NCBI GenBank assembly: GCA_023853785.1
Contig: JAJIRX010000201.1
Location: forward strand, 1 to 27,032
Source: Psilocybe azurescens
Taxonomy: Eukaryota; Basidiomycota; Agaricomycetes; Agaricales; Agrocybaceae
Direction of reading: 5' to 3'
DNA length: 27,032 bases
Positions within the stretch are counted from its first letter, which is position 1. The number at the start of each line of letters is the position of its first letter. The notes under the pieces were generated by a model. That model was not told where the DNA came from and ran no database searches. It was given only the letters and a program-made list of their open reading frames with translations. This document shows positions 10,611 through 18,067 of this stretch, piece after piece. The translations under genes were made by a program, and so were the position numbers.

Positions 10611-11110
10611 CGTGTCGCTCGTAGCCCCGCCGTACGCATTGTTGTCGTTGTGGTGGCCATCGTACACGCTGTGGTGGCCTTCGTACACGCTGTGGTGGCC
10701 TTCATACACGCTGTGGTGGCCTTTGTACATGTCGTGGTGGCCGTCGTGCAGCGTCCGGCGTGTCCGTGCGTTGTGCTGTCGTGTCCGCTGCGTTTGTCAT
10801 ACGTGTTGTCGTAGTCGTTGTGGCTGTTGTACACGTTGTCGTTGTGTGCGTTGTCGTTGTCGTGGCTGTCGTACACATTGTTGTTGTTGTTGTACACGTT
10901 GTTGTTGTTGTCGTGGCCGTTGTACGCATCGTTGTCATTGTTGTCATGGCCGTATGCGTTGTTGTTGTTGTTGTCGTGGTGGTCGTGGCCATTGTTGTCG
11001 TTGTCGCGGCCGTTGTACGCGTCGTCGCTGGTGTCATCGTCCGTACGTCCTGCGTGCTGTCGTACCCATCGTTGTATGTACCGTACGTACCTGTCGTTGT
11101 CGTTGTCGCC
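10611..11110. repeat. Imperfect GTT/GTC/GTG trinucleotide microsatellite with a 21-bp minisatellite
   Basis: About 500 bp consist mainly of GTN triplets (GTTGTTGTTGTCGTGGCCGT and variants). At 10661-10744 a 21-bp unit (CGTACACGCTGTGGTGGCCTT) is repeated four times with few changes. The triplet bias leaves all six frames open, so long predicted proteins rich in Val, Cys/Arg/Leu or Thr appear on both strands. They have no start context, domains or codon signature and are not called as genes. Confidence 0.8.
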
Positions 11111-11490
11111 GGCCTACACGAAAAGAGGGGGGGAGCGGTTAATGGCGGCGGCATGCGAATTCGCTGACTTACCAGGGGTCGCAACCTCGTTCCTCGTTCG
11201 CATCGCATCACCTCGTTCCCCCTCGTTCGCATTCGCCTCGCCTCGTTCCTCGTTCTCCACCCGCCTCGTTCTGTCTCATTCCGTACTCATCTCCTTTCGT
11301 TCGGGTGTCCATTTGTTCTTTGTCGGTCTCGGTTCGTTGCGATGTGATGCGTGTCGGGTTGGGTTGGCATGGGCCTGGCTCCGACCGATGACGGCGAGGG
11401 TGGGGGGCACGCATGACGGCCGGCAGCGGGGTGGTGGTGGTCGGAGGAAGAGGTGGGGTGGTGGAATAATCAACGGACTGACGTGGCATC
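11111..11490. repeat. CCTCGTTC octamer-like repeats followed by a G-rich tract
   Basis: From 11187 to about 11275, CCTCGTTC-like units are repeated with small insertions. From 11390 to 11465 the plus strand is G-rich (GAGGGTGGGGGGCACG, GGGGTGGTGGTGG, GAGGTGGGGTGG), with several G-runs close enough for a G-quadruplex. No gene is supported. Confidence 0.6.
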
Positions 11491-11495
11491 AATAA

Positions 11496-11509
11496 GTCAC
11501 ATATGTGAC
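11496..11509. repeat. Perfect 14-bp palindrome GTCACATATGTGAC
   Basis: The palindrome reads the same on both strands and is followed closely by TTTGTCAC. A related 20-bp palindrome lies at 12583-12602. The shared core suggests protein-binding dyads or old transposon ends. Function unknown. Confidence 0.6.
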
Positions 11510-11588
11510 GTTATTTGTCACTTGCCGAGAAATGCTGAGTAAATAGCTGTATTGGTATGTAGGCCATCAAAATTTGTTAAATTACAAA

Positions 11589-11671
11589 GGCTCTATAGCT
11601 TAGTTGGTTTAACGTCAGTGTGCGGCCTTCTGGGATGCACGAGTTCAATTCCTGTTGGTGCTTTTTTTTTT
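11589..11671 (+). ncRNA. tRNA-like sequence with pol III boxes (tRNA pseudogene or SINE head)
   Basis: TAGCTTAGTTGG at 11596-11607 fits the internal A box, and AGTTCAATTCC at 11642-11652 fits the B box with two changes, at normal tRNA spacing. Ten T residues (11662-11671) form a pol III terminator. The T arm pairs with one mismatch, but the D arm and acceptor stem do not pair well and no clear anticodon loop with U33 forms. It is therefore not a working tRNA. A tRNA-derived SINE head or a tRNA pseudogene fits; AT-rich TAAAATA repeats follow it. Confidence 0.45.
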
Positions 11672-11720
11672 ACATTATAATAAAATATAAATAAAATATA
11701 AATAAAATCTGGGGATCATC

Positions 11721-11991
11721 CTCCACCTGGAGTCCATTAGAAATTGGCCCTGAAATAGTGTATTAATGCTGATATACATGCTTCTTGAGTCAAATCCATA
11801 TGGAATCCATATGGAGGATGTGAGACTCAGATGAAGTTCCACATGGAGTTCACATGGAGTTCCACATCCTCCACATTGGCCCACATGGAGGATGAGTGGA
11901 TTCCAGCTGGACTCCAGGTGGAGCCTCCACCTCTAAATGGTTGGTACACCTGCCAAAAAAGAGTCACCAAACTCCATGTGGACTCCACCCG
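11721..11991. repeat. Array of alternating TGGAnTCCA / TCCAnnTGGA palindromes (right)
   Basis: The composition is the same as at 10001-10226, with units such as TCCACATGGAGTTCACATGG and TGGACTCCAGGTGGAGCC. It runs up to the end of the decayed gene D. The two arrays enclose the microsatellite block and the tRNA-like sequence, as if that 1.5-kb block had been inserted into one array. Confidence 0.7.
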
Positions 11992-11994
11992 GAA

Positions 11995-12450
11995 TATATG
12001 GGTGAGGGTAAAGACCTCGATTCCTCGATGTTTTTCTTCGCTGCTTTGTACTTCTGTAATGACGGGCAGTGAAAATATCGGCCCTGATACCACATTGTCA
12101 AATCGCCCCAAATTTTGTCAATGTTTCATGAGAAATTCAGCAGTGCGACCTCCCTGCTTGACTTCTTTCCAAGCTTTCAAAAACCCCAGAAGAACATGGG
12201 GGTGTTGAATGCCGGCTTAAGATGAGCAACCTCGGGACCGGTCAAGGCGTGCAAAGCAAATATCTGATTCTGAATTCGCTCATCGTCAGATAATACAGAT
12301 ATTGATATTTTGTTACTCACCAACTGCGCCTTAAGTGCCTTAATTTCTTTGCTATATCGCCATCAGTCAGTGCGCTTCGGATACGATTATTGACGTTGAA
12401 GCGCATTCAAAAATTCGGCTGCAGAAGGTATATTCATAGAGATTGACATG
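11995..12450 (-). pseudogene. Gene D: decayed small gene of unknown function
   Basis: On the minus strand an ATG near 12450 starts MSISMNIPSAAEFLNALQRQ and meets a stop. Another frame then gives YSKEIKALKAQL, directly followed by a consensus intron (GTGAGTAAC...GAATTCAG, about 54 bp). The next exon reads NQIFALHALTGPEVAHLKPA and NTPMFFWGF. After a frame change it gives LKAWKEVKQGGRTAEFLMKH, then a stop and NLGRFDNVVSGPIFSLP. The precise intron and the continuity of protein-like segments argue for a real, broken gene. I do not recognise a family. It may be a fourth gene of the KDZ element or part of an unrelated transposon. Confidence 0.4.
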
Positions 12451-12582
12451 GTATTTAAGTTTGGATGTGAAATTGTGTTTAGGATATGGATGCTCGGAAG
12501 CGACTCGGCAGATGAAGTTCGTAGATGATAGCAAAGAATTCCAATTTTGCGGTGCTAGCGAAATCAACTATCATGTGATACA

Positions 12583-12602
12583 AATTGTCACATGTGACAA
12601 TT
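12583..12602. repeat. Perfect 20-bp palindrome AATTGTCACATGTGACAATT
   Basis: It is a perfect inverted repeat centred on CATG, sharing GTCACAT/ATGTGAC with the palindrome at 11496-11509. It lies just upstream of decayed gene D, so it could be an operator-like dyad or a leftover transposon terminus. Confidence 0.6.
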
Positions 12603-13515
12603 AAATTTAGTTACAACCTTATCCAATTCAATCTTTTGGAACATATCATATTGATATCGCTAACTGCATCGACAACACATGAATAATCTGACTGAATATA
12701 TCTTTTATGTCCAATGTTGCAGGGCCGGCTTCACTTGATCCAACAATCAATACAATTCCAAGACCCGCTCATCGGCCCTGGCCATATTGTTAATCGCCAC
12801 ACAAACAACTAAGCGGGCCCGATTATCAAGAAATATATGTTCCTGAATTCCAGGTACCGATCACACAAAAGAAATCCACATTACACACTGCTGGGCAGAG
12901 CTCCATCTTGACAAACAACATGTTGGGGTACGTGCTATTTCAGTAAAGTTCGGTCATTAGTTGCACATGCTATGGCCAATGACACCTGAACATCAGCCAC
13001 GTCGGCCAGCTATTTTGGGGCCGAGACTACGACTATCGGCCATGTGTATCGGGGCCAATGATGGCTGTAGTCGCATTGGGCTGCCGTTTTGGGGCCGTTT
13101 GACACTTGGTTACACACATCGGGGCCGATGTAGCTTACTGCTCGTTTGTGTCAGCTGCGCTCTTCCACTCAAATGATGCACCCTTTCAGACCTCCCATGT
13201 CTATTGTCTTCACTAATAGCTTATTAAAGTATTTGGCTTACTTATTCTGCAGTCAAGCAATAGTAGGTCTGAGAATTCTCGGGGCCGAGCTGATGCATTA
13301 CCTGCAATATGCGTGTCTTCATATTCAGGTACTGCAATCGTCAACTTAGTTTGCCTGCATTGTATTATAATAGCGAACTAACATATTGCCGAATAGGATC
13401 ATTACTAAACATCGGGCCAACTCGATGCTGTCGCTGGCCGCAGCTGATATATTCGGGGCCGTGTTCATAACATCGGTGACCTCAGCTGATATCAGGTCAG
13501 ATTGCCTATACATAT
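12603..13515. other. Gene-free region dense in GGCC-centred motifs
   Basis: No convincing frame is present. From 12720 on, copies of a motif like TCGGGGCCGAT recur: ATCGGCCCTGG (about 12770), GCGGGCCCGAT (about 12812), then TTGGGGCCGAG, ATCGGGGCCAAT, TTGGGGCCGTT, ATCGGGGCCGATG, CTCGGGGCCGAG, ATCGGGCCAAC and TTCGGGGCCGTG between 13015 and 13465. They are spaced irregularly (about 30-160 bp) in otherwise unrelated AT-rich DNA. Confidence 0.6.
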
Positions 13516-13609
13516 AGAATTCTACGGCACCAAGTGAGTCGCTACATTGTATGTTAGATCATCCTACTTCCTATAGGTGTATTCTACAGAATTCTATGGC
13601 ACCAAGTGA
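13516..13609. repeat. 22-bp direct repeat, two copies
   Basis: AGAATTCTAyGGCACCAAGTGA occurs at 13516-13537 and 13588-13609 with one difference, a 72-bp period. A partial copy follows near 13630 (TTCTATGGTACGAGTCACTC). It borders the copia integrase fragment. Confidence 0.7.
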
Positions 13610-13649
13610 CACGTATACATTGTGTACGTTCTATGGTACGAGTCACTCA

Positions 13650-13988
13650 CTACAATGTAGCTGCCCTATGTGCTCCAAACACGTCCAAGTATCTCTTAGA
13701 GCTTGTATTCTCAGATCTCAAAGGCCCTATCTCACCCCCCTACTCCTGAAGGCTATCACTATTGGATTACATTCATAGACGATTGCACAAAGGATAGAGC
13801 AGCTGTTTTGCTTAAGCGGAAAAGCGAAGCTTTGGAAGCATTCCAAACATACAAAGCTTGGGCTGAGAACATTACAGGCTATAAGATGAAAGCTCTACAG
13901 GATGACAAAACTGGAGAATACATGTCAAATGCATTTATTAGATACACAGACATGTGTGGCATTGAGTGTCATCATACTATGCGTAATC
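13650..13988 (+). pseudogene. Ty1/copia integrase fragment
   Basis: The sequence covers the start of a copia integrase core, which inserts element cDNA into DNA. LELVFSDLKGPISPP carries the first catalytic Asp in one frame. After a small frameshift near 13735, GYHYWITFIDDCTKDRAAVL and KSEALEAFQTYKAWAENITG follow, then LQDDKTGEYMSNAF, where family members have LRSDNGGEY with the second catalytic Asp. A cysteine-containing remnant (CPMCSKHVQ) just before it may be the end of the zinc-binding pre-integrase region. The fragment stops at a poly(T) run at 13989. Domain order shows it is a different copy from the RNase H end at 1-457. Confidence 0.8.
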
Positions 13989-14006
13989 TTTTTTTTTTTT
14001 TTTTTT
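13989..14006. repeat. Run of 18 T residues at a junction
   Basis: Eighteen T directly interrupt the copia integrase frame. Read on the minus strand it is a poly(A) tail, as expected if a poly(A)-ending retroposon inserted in minus orientation. Confidence 0.6.
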
Positions 14007-14655
14007 AAAAATCAGCAATTTGTATACCAGTGCGCGAAAGCAGTCCAGTCTCTAAGTACAAATGCCTGACCAGGTAACTACTAAGAAACTTTTCGCCGAA
14101 ACTACTAAGAGTCCGTTGAAAACACTGAAGCCTACAATAAATGACCGTGCTGAACACATAACAGGGTAGCTACTGTGGGGATATAATGCCAACCTCGATG
14201 CAGAGTAGGAAACAAAGAAATGAACCTATCTACAAAGAACAACCTCACAGGATATAGGCTACGAGTGATCCTAGCCTTAGGAAGCCTGCGGTGGAGCGGA
14301 TGCAACACCATCCTTTCTTGTTCCGGTACTGCCACGTATCCACTGTGAGAAATTTCTGCTCATCGTCGCAAACGTTCTACACAAAGTTTTACTTGGGTAA
14401 CCACCCCCAGCATTACCACCATTGGCAAGCGTAGCCTAGGTCTCACCTATCTATGCCGCCCTAAACAGCAACCCACAAGGCCACCGTCCCCTTTTTGGTC
14501 GGTGACCTCCTCAGCCAGATCCTCCGCAGCTCAACCTTTGTCGACTGCATCCCTGGTCCCTACAGCGGGCGCCTCCTGCTGTTCGAGATACCTATAGTCA
14601 AGGCCCAGTCCCTGCTTCACGCGGGGCACGCACCGCCCAACCCAGTCGCTCTGCC
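14007..14655. other. Gene-free stretch: possible 3' end of a minus-strand retroposon, then LINE 5' leader
   Basis: The left part (14007 to about 14390) has no coding signal and could be the 3' UTR of a reverse-oriented poly(A) retroposon whose tail is the T run at 13989-14006. ACTACTAAGA is repeated at 14078 and 14101. The right part, from about 14440, is C-rich and leads into the LINE ORF1-like gene, so it may be that element's 5' leader. The boundary between the two is not visible. Confidence 0.35.
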
Positions 14656-15720
14656 ATGTCTTCGAGGCAGTCATCTCATCATCGCACTCCTACAGTTACT
14701 GCCAGAGACAACACCGCCCAGCCCTCCGATGCTCCTTCGCCGGCGAGGTCTGAGGACGAAGATATGGAGGACTCCCCCTCATACCTATCACTCAGTTACG
14801 GAGATTCCGATGTGGTAGAAGATAGTCAAAGGATTATGGGAGCGCTCAGAACAATCGTCGGGTATGTCAATTCTACTCACATCGACCTTCATTCATCCCC
14901 TATGGGGGCATCCCTGGCTCAAGCGGTGGTTGATTTCACCCGTGATGCCTTTAATGGGGACTTGGGCACTATGCCCACTCCCAAGAACATCCTCCCAATC
15001 CGTGCAATTGCGGAGATCTTCGCTGCAGAAGACGACACTATTCGAAGGCCTTTGGCCATTGGTCCTACTTCTCCAGACCCTCTCCGCATCTCCTCCCCCC
15101 CCTGCTTGGTCTGACCACGGCGGGCTGGCGATGACGACGTCGTTACAACCCCGGCTGAACCTGTTCGCTCCTCTCGTAGGAGCGCACAGGCCAGGCCTCC
15201 TATTTGAGCACAGCAGGACAAAGGGAAAGGGCGGGCTGACAAGCCTCCTCCTCCTCCCCCCTGCTCCTCCTCAACCCCGCCCCCCCGGCCAAGAAACCAG
15301 TTGTGCCCAATCAGAGGCCCCTCCAGTGCCCCCCTCTTCTTCCCGCCCCGTGCGCCCTGCCCCGCTCCTACGCTGAGGCCACTCGCAAGAAGGCACATAT
15401 CCAGCAGCCAGCTACGCCAGCTGCCCCTCCGTCCCACCCCCTCTCCTGCAAGGGTAGGAGGATCCCGGACTACACTTCACACGGCCCCTCTCGGCGCCAG
15501 ATGCTCATCGACGTGGGGAGATCATGCAAAGACGCTAATCTCACCACCCTGTTCAAGGACCTGTCTGCTGACGTCCTCCTCCGCCAGAGCCTTCATGTTA
15601 AGGTCCTTGGTGTTGAAGTTGCCTACGATGGGTACTCCATATCCACCGACAAAGTCCCCAGCGAAGCGTGACACCGAGATTCTCCATGGCGCTGGTGAGA
15701 TGTTTAGTGCGGGGTGGCTT
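14656..15720 (+). pseudogene. LINE ORF1 (gag-like) pseudogene, truncated by the gypsy LTR
   Basis: ATG at 14656 opens MSSRQSSHHRTPTVTARD, a Ser/Pro-rich acidic N-terminus (ARSEDEDMEDSPSYLS). A C-run near 15095-15106 shifts the frame. A second frame gives TPAEPVRSSRRSAQARPP and, after a stop, a Pro-rich linker; a third shift gives SYAEATRKKAHIQQ, TSHGPSRRQMLIDVG and VLGVEVAYDGYSISTDKVPS. The GPSRRQ segment followed by a folded domain is, to my knowledge, typical of ORF1 proteins of non-LTR retrotransposons in mushroom genomes; ORF1 proteins bind the element RNA. The sequence seems to continue to GEMFSAGWL and is cut at 15720 where the LTR starts. No reverse transcriptase of this element is in the window. 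Confidence 0.55.
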
Positions 15721-17613
15721 TGTAATTGCCCAATACACAACACCCAATCAAATATTTATATTGATCAGTTCGATCTGGGAGGGTAAGCTCGTAAGGCTTA
15801 TTACAATAACTAGTTTAGCAGAGTACAGACTTAGACGATCGCGCTGGGGTGATCACTAGTAGCTAGAGAACGTTTTTACAGGCTAGTACACACAAGGCAC
15901 TTGAATAGTAAGGGTGGTCTCTCTTATATGAGGGCGATCACCAATATCAGGGGGATCGCTTTTGGGGGCGAGTACACGGGACACTTAACAGTTTCTCTTT
16001 ATAAAACCCAAACTCAAACTTTGTCAAACACTATAAGCGATCACCCGTATTAACACGTAGTAGATCCTTGGTTCCTATAAGCAACTGGGCACACTAGTCC
16101 ACAGTCCTTAGTTTACTATAGGCAACGTCCTGAAACAGTCGGATTTCTCTGACAGTCGTCCCTAGTTACTATGAGCGATCACTAGCCTTTATAGGGTTCC
16201 CACCCGTACTTAATAATCCCCAGGGCAGTCTTACTATAGGCAACGTCCTGAACAGTCGGAGTTCTCTGACAGTCGTCCCTAGTTACTATGAGCAATCGCT
16301 AGTCGAGTATAGGGTTCCAATCCGTACTTAACAATCCCCAGGGCAGTCCACGGATGACTTATAAAAGCCTGCTTATCAAGTCTAATAGACCTGACGTTGA
16401 ATATCACAATGGCGATCGCTCACGAAACCAGGTAACGCCTAATTGCTTAAGGTGAACTGCAGTGTTCGATCTCTTATCACACAAATCACTAGTCCTCAAG
16501 TGTTAACACTAGAATTCTTATTCAGAGTAAATTCTGATATCAAATCTGGGGTGTAAATTACTTGGTTCCTATTCTAAGATACAGGACTGTTTTTATAGAC
16601 TAAATAGATACTTTGGCTTGTGATAATTGAAAGAGACTAAGAGAAAAGGAAGGAAATGGACCGCGTGCTGCCTAGCCTTTGCTGCACCAATTATAATAGT
16701 GGAAAGTACTAGTTTGCCTGGGCTACGGCGCTTATTTGAAGATAACATGGTTGTCCATGTGGCAGTGCCTTCTTGGGTAGCGATCACCCGACTTATTTTA
16801 TCAGATGGCTCGCGGCTAAGGCATGTCGGGACTAGATTACTTAGGGGTATATTTCCTAGGAAACCCTCCCAAGGTTCCCCAGCACAGTTGCTATTGGTTT
16901 AGGACCCCTGGAACAGCAGGTGCCCTTATCATGAGGCAAGTTACCTCTAGTATCGTGTGGCAATCGCCGGCTGGGCGATCGCTCACTCACGTTGGCTGCA
17001 TTGCAAATTACAAGTTGTTATAGTCGGATCTATTAGACCGCCATATGCTGAGTTGTACACAAGATTTCAATTGCCAATACATTCGGTCCGGTGGGGCGAT
17101 CACCCGTGTGGCGCGAGTGATGCCTGATCCCCGAGCGGTTGATCGCCTAATTTAGTGAACAGCCTTTGTGAGGCCTGGACACAGTGATCGCTTTTGCTAA
17201 TTAATAAGGTTTTCATCACTTGGCGATCGCTCGGTAAGACACTGGTGGGTGTTACCCCTTGTAAGAGCCAAGGTCATTTCTTAAGGGTTTCTTCTTTGCA
17301 TGGGACTAATAGTATGATCAATGGAGCGGGCGATCGCTTCGGACGCTCGGTTAGGGGTTGCTTTGATAGCTGTGTAGGAAACTAAAGGTAGTCTTTGATT
17401 CGTAGCACTGATTAATAGGCCACACTACACCTTAGTTAGTTTGTAAGGTCTATTACTCTTGTTGGCCCACTAGGAAGTAAAGCCTCAAAGCCTAATAGTC
17501 TGGCGATATCTCCTACCCTTCACTAGTATAATGTACTAGTTTATTACAGATAACAATCGCAAAATAAGGGCCTCTGTGTCTCACTATGAATTGTAAGCTC
17601 AGAATGGTTTACA
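15721..17613 (-). repeat. 3' LTR of the gypsy element (about 1.9 kb)
   Basis: In plus-strand reading it starts TGTAATTGCC and ends GGTTTACA, giving TGTAA/TTACA inverted ends. The polypurine tract adjoins its right end, where the LTR begins on the minus strand, and its left end cuts the LINE ORF1. It contains four exact GCGATCGC octamers (16412, 16975, 17223, 17330) and many one-step variants, plus a 118-bp tandem duplication. No long reading frame is supported. At 1893 bp it is long for an LTR. The matching 5' copy is outside the window, so the limits rest on end structure. Confidence 0.6.
16113..16348. repeat. Tandem duplication, 2 x 118 bp, inside the LTR
   Basis: Unit 1 is 16113-16230 and unit 2 is 16231-16348. 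Both begin TTACTATAGGCAACGTCCTG and end CCCCAGGGCAGTC. They differ by a few substitutions and compensating 1-bp indels. One difference lies in the octamer-like site: GCGATCAC in unit 1 and GCAATCGC in unit 2, both one CpG step from GCGATCGC. Confidence 0.9.
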
Positions 17614-17629
17614 CCCTTTCATCTCCCCC
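17614..17629 (-). other. Polypurine tract (plus-strand primer site)
   Basis: On the minus strand GGGGGAGATGAAAGGG stands directly before the TGTAAA that begins the LTR. Such a tract survives RNase H digestion and primes second-strand synthesis in LTR retrotransposons. One T interrupts the purines. Confidence 0.6.
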
Positions 17630-18067
17630 AACTAAAAGATGACTGTCCTCAGTCGATCGCTCACTTGGTTTCACTATTACTTTGGGTTTGTCCGAAGATG
17701 CACTCCTTCTGATTTTGGCCAAGTACGGTTATTACAAGTTCAGTTTATTCCTATCAGGAGTTCACTATGTTCCAGTGGGAGGATACCCTCAACGTTAGGC
17801 AGCGATCGCCCCCCTGGCTGAGATATCTCGTCCCGCGATCCCCTTCCGATATCCGTGATCGCCGTGATGTTTATTAATAGCCATGCCTATAATTAGGCAC
17901 GGAGATCACCGTCTCATTAGCGGGTTTCTTTGGGCGTCAATTTAACTTTAGTCTTTCGGCGCTTCTCTATCGTCGCTGCCGTACACATTTTTTCACATAA
18001 AAGCTGGGGCGATTTACTGGCTGGCAGCCCACCTACACCCATCTTTCTCACTGCTCTTTCCCGTATC
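17630..18067 (+). promoter_or_regulatory. Upstream region of antisense gene 1
   Basis: These 438 bp have no gene. They contain GCGATCGC at 17802-17809, further CGATCGC/GATCGCC forms, and CATAAAAG near 17997 as a weak TATA-like element about 70 nt before the ATG at 18068. CCCCCAACTAAA at 17625-17636 recurs at 20380-20391 before antisense gene 2. Confidence 0.4.

Noticed and set aside
10361..11495. Several open frames of 135-225 codons on both strands (Val-, Thr-, Cys/Arg- or Leu/Ser-rich)
   Set aside because: They arise from GTN triplet and CCTCGTTC repeats that leave all frames open. Composition is extreme, all six frames are similarly open, and no domain, intron or start context is present.
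11589..11661. A functional tRNA gene
   Set aside because: Box A and box B are good, but the D stem and acceptor stem do not pair and no anticodon loop with a U at position 33 can be drawn.
13516..13609. CRISPR-like direct repeats
   Set aside because: There are only two imperfect copies, the setting is eukaryotic and there are no cas-like genes.
1..13988. One copia element split by the KDZ transposon (RNase H at left, integrase at right)
   Set aside because: In copia the order on the coding strand is integrase then RNase H then LTR. Here the left piece is the 3' end with its LTR and the right piece is integrase, so they are separate copies.
14919..15437. Minus-strand 172-codon Gly-rich ORF
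   Set aside because: It is the complement of the Pro-rich linker of LINE ORF1; Gly/Pro bias explains the open frame.
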